Shown in pieces: positions 35,713 through 44,068 of a stretch of DNA of 51,805 nt (positions are counted from its first letter, which is position 1; each line of letters starts with the position of its first letter). Both the position numbers and the translations under genes were made by a program. Source of the DNA: Leptolyngbyaceae cyanobacterium M33_DOE_097 (GTDB lineage Bacteria; Cyanobacteriota; Cyanobacteriia; Leptolyngbyales; Leptolyngbyaceae); contig DVDV01000315.1 in assembly GCA_015296075.1 (NCBI GenBank), positions 1 to 51,805 on the forward strand. The letters run 5' to 3'. The notes under the pieces were generated by a model. The model made no database searches. It saw nothing but the letters and a program-made list of their open reading frames with translations, and was not told the DNA's origin.

Positions 35713-36635
35713 AACTGCGGTTGACCCAGGGTAAGTGGTTGAACTTCACTGGCTAAAGGGAGTGTGCATTGCAGCCGTTGCTGAAAAGTGGGGCGCTGTG
35801 TGGTGGGTAGCACGGTGGGTTGCAAATCTCCGCCCATTAAATGCAACAAGATTTGGCTTGTGATCAGCCGCATCCCTTCTGAAAGGTCGGCTTTGGCAAC
35901 AGGTGCATCAGCCTGACTGAGTTGCGCTGGCTCTTGCCAGAGATCGGGCGATCGCGGGTCATCAATCCAAATATAGACCTGTTGCGTACCAGGGTCTGCC
36001 TGACAGGAGAGTTGCACCCCCCCTTCGGTAAGCTGGGCGATTGCCGAATCTACCAGAAAGAGCAGCACTTGACGCAAGCGGAGATAATCAGCTTGCACCC
36101 AAATATCTGGTTCGGGTGGCTGAATGATGAGTTTGAGTCGGCGGTTAGCCGCTTGCATGTGAGTGGCTGTTTGAATCTCGGTCAGTAACTCTGCCAGCGA
36201 GATCGCTTCTAACTTGAGCTTGCTGGTGCCGTGTTCTAACCGCGAAATTTCAATTAGCTCATCGAGCAAACGCACCATGTTTAAGGCAGACTCATTAGCC
36301 TGGGTCAAAAACTCGCGTTCCTCTTCAGGGCTATCGCACAAATCTGACAAGATGAGTTGATGCATCCCAATCAATCCGTTGAGCGGCGATCGCAATTCAT
36401 GCGAGGTGCGAGCCAATAGCCCTGCCTTAAACTGGCTCATCTCAGTCGCCATTTGGTAAGCCAGTGCAGTGGCTTGTGTCTGGTTGGCATGGGCTTCAGG
36501 TTGTGGGGCTGGCGGGAGAGGTTTTTCCCCTGACTGGGGAAAAGTGCGTCTCAGAGGTTTTTGCTGGAGGAATCGGGCACCTACCAGACCCAGCCCAATT
36601 CCGATGATTAGCCAGAGAAGATTACTCACGATCAT
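35709..36635 (-). CDS. Histidine kinase-like protein with a degenerate ATPase domain
   Basis: A membrane anchor (about 5-22) and Pro-rich linker lead to a HisKA domain with the H-box RTSHELRSPLNGL (H79). The following HATPase region (about 150-290) is eroded: the N-box Asn position reads DSAIAQ, the D-x-G-x-G loop is replaced by IDDPRSPD and no G-T-G-x-G-L box remains, though MRLITSQILLHLMGGDL keeps the shape of the last helix. It may dimerise with, or accept phosphate from, another kinase, or act as a scaffold. Both ends overlap neighbours by 4 bp (tsaC upstream, ABC-2 permease downstream), giving one coupled operon. Confidence 0.82.
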   Translation of the reverse strand: MIVSNLLWLIIGIGLGLVGARFLQQKPLRRTFPQSGEKPLPPAPQPEAHANQTQATALAYQMATEMSQFKAGLLARTSHELRSPLNGLIGMHQLILSDLCDSPEEEREFLTQANESALNMVRLLDELIEISRLEHGTSKLKLEAISLAELLTEIQTATHMQAANRRLKLIIQPPEPDIWVQADYLRLRQVLLFLVDSAIAQLTEGGVQLSCQADPGTQQVYIWIDDPRSPDLWQEPAQLSQADAPVAKADLSEGMRLITSQILLHLMGGDLQPTVLPTTQRPTFQQRLQCTLPLASEVQPLTLGQPQL

Positions 36636-37252
36636 TCTTCCACTAGAACCGCACCCTGCCGTAAGACCTGCCAGCGATCGCCCATCCAGCGAATCACTGT
36701 AGACGGCATACCTGACCCCAATAATATCGCTTCTAAATTATCAGCAGGCGAGAGTTTTGTAAGTGCCTCAGAAGCGAGCGTTAAGACTTCTGGAAAAGTA
36801 GCTTCAATATCTGGCATGTGCAGCAAAGCAGGTTCACCCGAACGGTTGGCACTTGTAGTTGCAAGCGGCTTTGTGCGTTGGAGAATCGCCCGCGCGATCG
36901 TATGGTCAGGAATGCGCACCCCAATCGTTGAAGGATCCTTGGGATTCATGACAGATGGGACGCGATCGCTGGCTGGCAGCACTAATGTCACCGCCCCCGG
37001 CCAATAGCGATTCATCATTTGTTGCCAAATTACGCGTTCTGCCTCGGAGCCGACCACGTAATCCCAAACTTCATCGACACTGGCCGCCATCAGAATTAAC
37101 GGCTTCTCAGGGCTACGTTGCTTTGCCGCAAAGATTTGCTCGGCAGCGGTTGGGCAAGCAGCCAGGGCAGGCACCGTATCTGTCGGAAAACTTATCAGCG
37201 ATCGCCCAGCACAGACCGCTTCGACCATTTCATCTAAATTGACTTGAGGCAT
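36632..37252 (-). CDS. tsaC: Threonylcarbamoyl-AMP synthase (Sua5/YciO/YrdC family)
   Basis: This 206-residue enzyme makes threonylcarbamoyl-AMP from threonine, bicarbonate and ATP for t6A37 modification of ANN-decoding tRNAs. Family motifs are present: FPTDTVPALAA, KQRSPEKPL (the K-R-x4-P-L signature), WPGAVTLVL, GVRIPDH, TSANRSGEPAL and the C-terminal PSTVI. YciO-type paralogues of unknown role share these, so TsaC is the likeliest but not the only reading. It is first in a run of three overlapping genes. Confidence 0.88.
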   Translation of the reverse strand: MPQVNLDEMVEAVCAGRSLISFPTDTVPALAACPTAAEQIFAAKQRSPEKPLILMAASVDEVWDYVVGSEAERVIWQQMMNRYWPGAVTLVLPASDRVPSVMNPKDPSTIGVRIPDHTIARAILQRTKPLATTSANRSGEPALLHMPDIEATFPEVLTLASEALTKLSPADNLEAILLGSGMPSTVIRWMGDRWQVLRQGAVLVEE

Positions 37253-37419
37253 GAAGTAGCACCACTCACCCTGCTATTTTCTAGCATTCTCAGGACTTAG
37301 CAGCAGCAGATTGATGAAGATACGTTCTACTCGTTCAAGTTCTGTAAGAGCGGTATACCAAATGAACCGAAACCCATCTGATTAAAGAAAAAGCTTGCTT
37401 GCGCCCAATGAATAAATAA

Positions 37420-37433
37420 AGTACAAATGTACT
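37420..37433 (+). promoter_or_regulatory. LexA (SOS) box, cyanobacterial type
   Basis: AGTACAAATGTACT fits the cyanobacterial LexA consensus RGTACNNNDGTWCB at every defined position and is part of a larger palindrome (AAGTACA-AA-TGTACTT, 37419-37434). It overlaps a possible promoter (TTGCTT at 37395, TAAAGT at 37417, 16-bp spacer) 83 bp before the next plus-strand gene. tsaC starts 167 bp away on the other strand. Regulation is inferred. Confidence 0.6.
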
Positions 37434-37515
37434 TAAGTTCTTTGCTGTCTGAGTTTGTTTGTCGGCGGAGAATCAGCCAACAAGCTGCCGAATTCAAAAC
37501 GATGAGAGAAGCCCT

Positions 37516-37929
37516 ATGGACAAGCGATCACCATCATCCTCACTTCACCCGGGTCTGTTTATCGCTGGTTTTGGCCTCGTATTTTGTGTGCTGTGGTTGT
37601 TGGTGGCGATTTTAGGAGCGGTGTTGCCAATTCTTAAAGTTGGTTTGCCACTGGCGATCTCGGTAGGTGTGTGGCAGCATTTGCAAAAGCGACAGCAGCG
37701 GCAGCAAGCCTTGCTAGACCACGCTTTTTACAAACTATTGAAAGAGCATGATGGCTACATCACAACGTTAGAGTTTGCCATGACTGCAAAACTCTCTGGC
37801 GCAGTTGCCCGTCAGTATTTGGACAATCGCGCCAAAGAGTTTTCAGCCCAATTTGGGATTAGTGAGGTCGGCGAAGTGTTTTACATCTTTCCAGTGGTTC
37901 GATCGCACCCGCCGACCCCATTCAACTAG
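37516..37929 (+). CDS. Membrane-anchored conserved hypothetical protein (137 aa) behind a LexA box
   Basis: The ATG at 37516 is preferred over one at 37459, whose extra residues look like leader. Two hydrophobic segments (about 12-32 and 34-52) form a hairpin or one long anchor. They are followed by a charged helix (QHLQKRQQRQQALLDHAFYKLL) read in parts, and a small C-terminal domain (about 75-125) with helix-turn-helix-like spacing: LLKEHDGYITTLEFAMTAKL, then A-R-Q-Y-L-D, then a beta wing (VGEVFYIFP). This looks like a winged-helix module on a membrane anchor, as seen in cyanobacterial conserved hypotheticals. Function unknown. It overlaps the end of the radical SAM gene by 4 bp. Confidence 0.65.
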   Translation: MDKRSPSSSLHPGLFIAGFGLVFCVLWLLVAILGAVLPILKVGLPLAISVGVWQHLQKRQQRQQALLDHAFYKLLKEHDGYITTLEFAMTAKLSGAVARQYLDNRAKEFSAQFGISEVGEVFYIFPVVRSHPPTPFN

Positions 37930-39500
37930 CTGGCGATCGCTTCCAGTTCTTCTGCTTCTTTTGAAAGTTTGGCAGTCTCCTTGAGATAGGCATCGAGTTG
38001 CTGCTCAATCTGGGTTTTCACAATGGTGCGATATTCCAGAAAATGTTCGGCGAGGCCGCAAACCGCAACGTAGTGATCCCACTGGCGAGGGTTGCGCCGC
38101 CAAATGCTGTAAAGGTGATGCCAGAACTTCCAGCGGGTTTTGCGTTTAACGCCTTGCCGCCAGATGATTGTGGCTAGGGCACGCACCGCGACAAAATCGA
38201 TTTTACGCAAGGTTCCGGGGCACTTGGGTTCGCCCAGCTTGAGGAAATACTGGTACGTGCGATCGAGATACTCTACCGGGTCATACAAGCGCCAGAAGGC
38301 ATCAATGTATTCTCTCGCAATTTCTTCAAGCGGACGGGTCGGCACAAAGTTCATCAAAGCGGTCTGGTTGCCGTTGCTGTTGTTGTTGAGCAACCGCCCC
38401 TCTTTCTTGAGTCGATGCCACAAAGCGGTGTCAGGTAGCGCCTGCAACATGCCAAACATCGCCAGAGGAATACCTGTCTGACGCACAAACCGAACAATGC
38501 GATCGCCTGCCCCCGTTTTTTCGCCATCGAAGCCAATGATGAACCCGGCCATTACCCGTAAGCCTGCGCTAGTAATCGCTTCTACCGAGTCGGCCAGTGA
38601 GTCACGTGTATTCTGAAACTTTTGAGTCAGCGTCAGACTGGCTTCGTCCGGCGTTTCAATGCCTAAAAAGACTGCCTTAAAGTTACACTCCACCATCAAA
38701 TCCATCAGTTCTGGATCCTTGGCTAAATCGACCGATGCCTCCGTGTTGAAGTGGAAGGGATAACCGCGCTCAGCCATCCAGGGCTTCAGTTCTTTCAATA
38801 ACAGCTTTACATTGCGCTTGTTACCAATGAAGTTGTCATCGACCATAAACACGGTGCGTCGCCAACCCAATTCATAGAGGCGTTGGAGTTCGGCAAGTAA
38901 TTGCTCTGGTGTTTTGGTGCGGGGTTTGCGTCCGTAAAGCACGATAATGTCGCAAAACTCACATTGAAACGGACAGCCCCGCGAAAACTGCACTGACATG
39001 TTGTCGTAGGCAGTAAAGTCGAGCAGGTCAAATCGGGGGATAGGTGTTGTGGTTACGTCTGGCTTTTCGCCATCGGACCGAAAAGTCCCACTGGTTTCAC
39101 CGCGTTCAACTGCTTCAACAAACATCGGTAGTGTGATTTCGCCTTCATCCAAAATTAAGAAATCGGCTCCAGCGGCTTCGTGGGGCAACGATGTTGCATA
39201 AGGGCCACCAACAGCAACGAGTTTGCCTCGTTGTTTGGCAATTTGAATCTGGGCAATAAAGTCTTCTCTTTGCACGATCATGGCTGACAGAATGACCATG
39301 TCTGCCCATTCCCACTCGGCTTCTGTCACCTCGCGCACATTGTGGTCAACCAGTTTGAATTCCCAGGTTTGTGGCAAGATAGCCGCTACGGTTGCCAAAC
39401 CAAGCGGCGGCAAGAGTGCTTTTCGGTCAACAAGTTCGAGGGCTTTCTCGAATGACCAAAAGCTTTTGGGAAACAATGGATAGAGCAGTAAAACACGCAT
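37926..39500 (-). CDS. B12-binding-domain radical SAM protein (DUF4070 type)
   Basis: The 524-residue enzyme begins with a Rossmann-like cobalamin-binding domain (about 1-140; MRVLLLYPLFPKSFWSFEKA, PPLGLATVAAILP). A radical SAM barrel follows with the 4Fe-4S motif C176-x3-C180-x2-C183 (RGCPFQCEFCD), then a DUF4070-like C-terminal region to about 480 and a helical tail. The ATG at 39500 fits the family start; a longer frame from 39584 adds an unrelated stretch. Relatives include hopanoid 2-methylase HpnP and many uncharacterised cyanobacterial enzymes; the opening is HpnP-like, but the substrate cannot be fixed from sequence. Confidence 0.9.
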   Translation of the reverse strand: MRVLLLYPLFPKSFWSFEKALELVDRKALLPPLGLATVAAILPQTWEFKLVDHNVREVTEAEWEWADMVILSAMIVQREDFIAQIQIAKQRGKLVAVGGPYATSLPHEAAGADFLILDEGEITLPMFVEAVERGETSGTFRSDGEKPDVTTTPIPRFDLLDFTAYDNMSVQFSRGCPFQCEFCDIIVLYGRKPRTKTPEQLLAELQRLYELGWRRTVFMVDDNFIGNKRNVKLLLKELKPWMAERGYPFHFNTEASVDLAKDPELMDLMVECNFKAVFLGIETPDEASLTLTQKFQNTRDSLADSVEAITSAGLRVMAGFIIGFDGEKTGAGDRIVRFVRQTGIPLAMFGMLQALPDTALWHRLKKEGRLLNNNSNGNQTALMNFVPTRPLEEIAREYIDAFWRLYDPVEYLDRTYQYFLKLGEPKCPGTLRKIDFVAVRALATIIWRQGVKRKTRWKFWHHLYSIWRRNPRQWDHYVAVCGLAEHFLEYRTIVKTQIEQQLDAYLKETAKLSKEAEELEAIAS

Positions 39501-39844
39501 GAAGGTACCTGTAATAAAAGCGGGTGAGAAGGAAGCCCATATTGAACCGGAGCGATCTCCGACTAACACGAATTCCGGCCGCATGGCTCACTAGATTCTT
39601 TAAAAGAAAAATTAATAAGCTAAGGGAACACAAGAGGTGATGTCGGAAAAGAATCCGGCTAAATCTGATTGGTAAGGGTATAAAGTCTGTTTGCTAGGAA
39701 GTAATCTCCTTCTAAAGAGGCTCAGTGATGAAGGCAATGCCCACCTTAAGATAGAGGATAGACCTGGACTTCAGTACCACTCATTAGGGAGATTTAACAA
39801 GCTGTAGTGCTGTATTGCTTCTATGAGGCAAATTTGCGCTTGAA
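39501..39844. other. Intergenic region, promoter side of the radical SAM gene
   Basis: This stretch of 344 bp has no visible gene. A short CGGAG-CGAT-CTCCG hairpin lies at 39548-39561 in the presumed leader of the radical SAM gene. No terminator for the plus strand is obvious. Confidence 0.35.
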
Positions 39845-40435
39845 TTACTTCCCTCGGCTACCGTCGGGTAGCTCTGCCCCTTCCAATTTAACGCCAGAAA
39901 GGTTAGCGCCTTGAAGACGTGCTTTTCTTAGTTTGGCTTTGCGTAAGTCAGCGTTGGAGAGATCAGCCCCTCTGAGGTCAGCCAACTCAAGGGTTGCCTC
40001 ACGTAGATCTACATTGGAGAGATTGGCTCCAACTAGCACAGTCTGGTAGAGATAGGCTTTGTTCATTTTAGCCCCAGACAGATTTGCGCCCTCTAGCTTG
40101 ACTAAGGCTAAGTTTGCCTCTTGTAAGTTTGCGTTGCTCAAATCGGCATTATTCATCGAGGATCCCTGTAACCCGGCTAACGCCAGGTTTGCCTCTCGCA
40201 GGATGGCCCCATCTAGGACATAGGCATATAAGCTAGCTCCTGATAGATCGCAGCCAACGCATTCGTTTTTACTGAGTAGCTGCTCTCGGTGGTTTGGATT
40301 TTCAGATAGTGCGATCGCCGAAATTTGCCCGATTAAACCCAGAGTAAGGCTAAATGGATAAATCCACCGAGGCTTAACTCGGCGTAAAGGAGACAAAAAA
40401 CGAGCGATCGCCCGATGTATTTTAATAGGCACCAT
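39845..40435 (-). CDS. Membrane-anchored pentapeptide-repeat protein (195 aa)
   Basis: One N-terminal membrane helix or signal (about 26-45) is followed by CVGCDLSGASL and about 22 pentapeptide repeats of A(D/N)LxX type (for example NADLSNANLQEANLAL). These build a right-handed quadrilateral beta helix, probably extracytoplasmic. The ATG at 40435 is chosen because it overlaps the sugar transferase gene by only 14 bp, a coupling-like arrangement; the frame is open further upstream. Function unknown; it is the last gene of the polysaccharide group. Confidence 0.8.
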   Translation of the reverse strand: MVPIKIHRAIARFLSPLRRVKPRWIYPFSLTLGLIGQISAIALSENPNHREQLLSKNECVGCDLSGASLYAYVLDGAILREANLALAGLQGSSMNNADLSNANLQEANLALVKLEGANLSGAKMNKAYLYQTVLVGANLSNVDLREATLELADLRGADLSNADLRKAKLRKARLQGANLSGVKLEGAELPDGSRGK

Positions 40436-41126
40436 TGTCTTTTGGGAAAAGCACAATACCGATGGTTTTGATGATAATCCACAAATCCATGCCAAGATTG
40501 CGCGCACTCAAATAGTACAGGTCGATTTGAACTCGACGTGGATAAGGAACATCATTGCGCCCTGAGACTTGCCACAAACCTGTGATGCCGGGTCGAATAC
40601 TAAAAACGCGATCGGCATGGGCACCATAGCGCTCAATCTCTTCCTCTACCACAGGACGAGGGCCAACCACGCTCATATCCCCCATAAGGACATTAAAAAA
40701 CTGGGGAAACTCATCTAAGCTTGTTAGTCTAAGAAAGCGCCCGATCCAAGTAATGCGAGGATCTTTTCGCAACTTGCAAGTTGCTTCGTACTCGCGCCGC
40801 AAATGGGGAGAATTTTCTATCAGCTGCACCAACATCTCATCGGCATTACGAACCATTGTCCGAAATTTGATGCAACCAAATGGCTTGAGATCTTTACCAA
40901 CTCGTTCTTGCACGTAAAACACCGGCCCTGGCGAACTGATTGCAATCACCAGAATCAGTAAGAGGTAAATCGGCGCAAAAACGGTTAAAACAACAAGCGA
41001 AAATAGAATATCGAAGGCACGTTTTGAGAGGACTCCATCAAGCGTTCTAAGAAGTCGCGGTAGGATGCCACGCCTCAGGGATGAACGAAGAGTCTTCCTT
41101 GAACCAAGCTGACTTTCTGCAGTCAT
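40422..41126 (-). CDS. Undecaprenyl-phosphate sugar-1-phosphate transferase (exopolysaccharide priming enzyme)
   Basis: This is a short, monotopic-type bacterial sugar transferase (PF02397; 234 aa) that starts repeat-unit synthesis by moving a sugar-1-phosphate onto the lipid carrier. It has one membrane segment (about 38-62) and the catalytic core: KFRTM (about 87-91), LRLTSLDEFPQF, GDMSVVGPRP and PGITGLWQVSGRN. It lacks the N-terminal multi-helix domain of WbaP/WcaJ. The GT4 gene lies upstream (111-bp gap) on the same strand. Confidence 0.93.
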   Translation of the reverse strand: MTAESQLGSRKTLRSSLRRGILPRLLRTLDGVLSKRAFDILFSLVVLTVFAPIYLLLILVIAISSPGPVFYVQERVGKDLKPFGCIKFRTMVRNADEMLVQLIENSPHLRREYEATCKLRKDPRITWIGRFLRLTSLDEFPQFFNVLMGDMSVVGPRPVVEEEIERYGAHADRVFSIRPGITGLWQVSGRNDVPYPRRVQIDLYYLSARNLGMDLWIIIKTIGIVLFPKDNGAY

Positions 41127-41237
41127 TTTACTCCTTCAAACCACACCACACGTCCTCATCATAGAACCAGTGCTTTCATTCTCGATAAAAATACTCGGAA
41201 AATCGCCAAAAAATGGCTTCATATTTTCTTTATATCT

Positions 41238-42497
41238 CTATGAAAGGCGCTGACTCTGCCAAGAATTTCGTTGATTATGAAACTCTTGATAGCAACTTGC
41301 CAAGAACTTAGCATATTGTTCCTGAAAAAACTCAGGGCTGAATGACAAAGCTTGCGATCGCACCACCCCCGGATCAAGCAGGCCCAAATTTTTTTCAAAA
41401 ATTGAAACTGCGTCTACCAAAGCTGCAACCGTTTGTTCTTTAAATAACACTCCAGTACCTTTATCACGATGTTCACGTAAATCCCGGACGGTTTCCGCTG
41501 TTCCTCCTTTACCGAAGGCGATCACCGGAGTGCCACAGGCTTGGGCTTCTACTGGTGTGATACCAAAGTCTTCAAAGGCTGCATATACAAAGGCTTTTGC
41601 CCGTGACATATACGAATCTACAACTGCATCTGGTTGCCAACCCAAAATTTGAATATTAGGACGAGCCAAACGACGAATTTGTTTCATCTCTGGTCCATCT
41701 CCAATTACGATCAGGGGTTTTTTAAGCTGATTAAATGCTTCAACAATTAGGGAAATCTTTTTGTAGCTAACGAGACGAGCGACGGTGAGATAAAAATCTT
41801 CTTTGGCTTCCTGCAACTGAAATCGATGGGTATCAACGGGCGGGTAAATAACTGTGGCCGGACGTCGGTAGTATCGCCAGATGCGCTGGGCAGTGTTGTG
41901 TGAATTGGCAATAAAGTAGTCAACCCGATTGGCGGTTAAAACATCCCACTGGCGCAACTGGTGCAACAGATAGCGGGTCGGGATGCCCAGCAATCCTCTT
42001 CCCATTTTGCTGCTGGCAAGGTACTCAAATGTCATGTCCCAGGCATAGCGCATCGGGGTATGGCAATAGCAGATGTGAAGTTGATGGGGTGCTGTTAAAA
42101 CACCTTTAGCGACTGCATGAGCCGACGAAAGGATCACGTCGTAGGCGCGTAGGTCAAGCTGTTCGATCGCCAACGGTAAAAAAGGAAGGTATTTTTGCAC
42201 GCCGCGCCGCGCTAGAGGAAACTGCTGGAGAAAGGTCGTCCCAATTTTGCGCTTGTAGAGGTAGCTATTGGGGTTGGTTGACTCAAAGTCGATCAGGGCA
42301 TACAGGTCAGCATCCAGGTTGTGAGCTGCAAGGGTTTGCAAAATTTCTTTAACGACTAACTCTGAGCCACCCGTTGCCAGAGGCGTCAACCATTCATGCA
42401 CGAGGGCAATATTAAGGTTGGGCAATTTGCTAGATGCTGGTTGCTGAAGAGTTTGCTCAATCAATCTGCGATCGCCTCCACCTGCTTGTCTTTGCAT
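41238..42497 (-). CDS. Glycosyltransferase family 4 protein
   Basis: This 419-residue GT-B fold enzyme has an N-terminal acceptor domain (about 28-215; ALVHEWLTPLATGGSELV, YCHTPMRYAWD, IANSHNT) and a C-terminal donor domain (about 225-390; YLTVARLVSYKK, VIGDGPE, then EDFGITPVEAQACGTP with the E-x7-E donor-binding pair). The first 27 residues are probably unstructured. It likely adds a sugar to the lipid-linked intermediate started by the neighbouring sugar transferase. Confidence 0.92.
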   Translation of the reverse strand: MQRQAGGGDRRLIEQTLQQPASSKLPNLNIALVHEWLTPLATGGSELVVKEILQTLAAHNLDADLYALIDFESTNPNSYLYKRKIGTTFLQQFPLARRGVQKYLPFLPLAIEQLDLRAYDVILSSAHAVAKGVLTAPHQLHICYCHTPMRYAWDMTFEYLASSKMGRGLLGIPTRYLLHQLRQWDVLTANRVDYFIANSHNTAQRIWRYYRRPATVIYPPVDTHRFQLQEAKEDFYLTVARLVSYKKISLIVEAFNQLKKPLIVIGDGPEMKQIRRLARPNIQILGWQPDAVVDSYMSRAKAFVYAAFEDFGITPVEAQACGTPVIAFGKGGTAETVRDLREHRDKGTGVLFKEQTVAALVDAVSIFEKNLGLLDPGVVRSQALSFSPEFFQEQYAKFLASCYQEFHNQRNSWQSQRLS

Positions 42498-42601
42498 AGT
42501 AGCCCAATCTTGGAGCTTTATCTCTGAGAAGAGGAGGTCGAGATGATTGCCGAGTCAAAGCTGTGAATGTTAGCGTTGAAGCAGCTTAGCCATCTCGAAC
42601 G

Positions 42602-44047
42602 ATGAGAAAGTCTGTTGCCCTAGCTGCTATTGGGTTTGCGATCGCCTTTAGTCTGTGCGCTATTTTAACCCTTCTGGGAATTGATAAATTCTATTACGTA
42701 CAGGCAGGGGGTGAAAAGTTTGCAACTTTTCCTGATGCGCTGGCGCAGTGGGGGGTTGGCCTTAGCTATTTGGCTCTGCACGGAATTTATTTTTACTGGC
42801 TTTTCTTTCAATTACATGCATCGCGCGACCCCTCGTTTCAATTGTGTTTGCGCCGAGGAGCCGGGTTTTTGTTGCTCGCGTTTTTGGCCTACCCGCTTGG
42901 TAATGATATCTATGTTTACCTGCACTCTGGCCTCATTAACCTGGCTGGCGAAAATCCTTATTTGACGCCTGCTGATGCGTTTGTTAGCCCTCTATCACCG
43001 CTGGTTGATTGGGGCCAAACTTCGACTTACGGGCCTTTCTCTCAGTTATTGTTTGCGGGTTCGGCTTTGACCTTAGCGGGGCACGCGATCGCGGCGGTTT
43101 ATGTTTTTAAGCTGTTTTGCCTGGGCTTGCACGTGCTCAACAGCTTTTTAGTTTGGCAACTGCTGGCCAAAGACCATCGAGAACAGTGGACAATGGCCTA
43201 CCTGCTCAACCCACTCTTGCTGATGGAGCAAGTTGGCTCTGCTCACATTGATATTTTGGTGAATACCAGTTTCTTGGTTTTGGCAGGGTTGTTGTTCGCG
43301 CGCTGGTATGCTCTGGTTTGGCTGCCCTTGTGTTTTGGCTTTTTGTCGAAAACGCTGCCACTGATTTGGGTGCCGCTTGTTTTTATCTTTTTAGTCAAGC
43401 AGCGCCGCTGGTGGCAATTGGTCGCCTGTGTCGGGCTGATGGTGCTGCTGTTTGTCGATTTGTCGCTGACCAGCCTGCCGACCCTGACTGCTTGGAAGAG
43501 TTTGTTTAACCCTGGTGTGACTGGGCAATATCGGGCTTCACTGCATGAAATTGTTCGCTTTGGCGTGGACACTGCACAAGCTTTGTTTCCCGCAGCGATT
43601 TCGCCTGTGCAAGAGCGCATCTATTTAGGGATTGTTAGTCAGGTATTAACGGCTGCTTACGTGCTGTTTTACGCTGGGTTTGCGCTGCGAGCCTATCTCC
43701 GCAAGACCTATGACCAGACGCAGTTATTAGAAGATTTGGGCTGGGTCACGCTGGCCTTACTACTATTTGCAACGGCTTGGGTAATGCCGTGGTACAGCTC
43801 GTCTCTGCTGGCGATCTCGGTGATGATTCCTGAGCGTCGCCTGTTTGGTCTAACCTGTCTGGTCTATAGTGTCACTAGCTCTGCCCAATATGCTTTACAA
43901 GAATTGGATGGGCTAAATAGTTTGATTGCGATTGGGTTGCCCTTACTGGTGATTGTTTTTCATAACGTTCATTGGAATTGGCGATCGCCCCAAATGTCAG
44001 GGTTTCATAGTGGGTTGCTACTCCCCTACCGAAAGAATGAGGTTTAG
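42602..44047 (+). CDS. GT-C fold polyprenol-phosphate-dependent mannosyltransferase-like membrane protein
   Basis: The 481-residue protein has about 11 to 13 hydrophobic helices. Its first extracytoplasmic loop holds NDIYVYLHSG (D102-I-Y), followed by ENPYLTPAD; this D-x-Y and NPY pair marks GT-C glycosyltransferases of the DUF2029/GT87-like group, which use polyprenyl-phosphate sugars outside the membrane. It is divergent from the GT4 gene (104-bp gap) and converges on mnmE. A role in surface glycan or glycolipid elongation is inferred. Confidence 0.78.
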   Translation: MRKSVALAAIGFAIAFSLCAILTLLGIDKFYYVQAGGEKFATFPDALAQWGVGLSYLALHGIYFYWLFFQLHASRDPSFQLCLRRGAGFLLLAFLAYPLGNDIYVYLHSGLINLAGENPYLTPADAFVSPLSPLVDWGQTSTYGPFSQLLFAGSALTLAGHAIAAVYVFKLFCLGLHVLNSFLVWQLLAKDHREQWTMAYLLNPLLLMEQVGSAHIDILVNTSFLVLAGLLFARWYALVWLPLCFGFLSKTLPLIWVPLVFIFLVKQRRWWQLVACVGLMVLLFVDLSLTSLPTLTAWKSLFNPGVTGQYRASLHEIVRFGVDTAQALFPAAISPVQERIYLGIVSQVLTAAYVLFYAGFALRAYLRKTYDQTQLLEDLGWVTLALLLFATAWVMPWYSSSLLAISVMIPERRLFGLTCLVYSVTSSAQYALQELDGLNSLIAIGLPLLVIVFHNVHWNWRSPQMSGFHSGLLLPYRKNEV

Positions 44048-44068
44048 GGGCCAGGCTGGTTGACCCGC

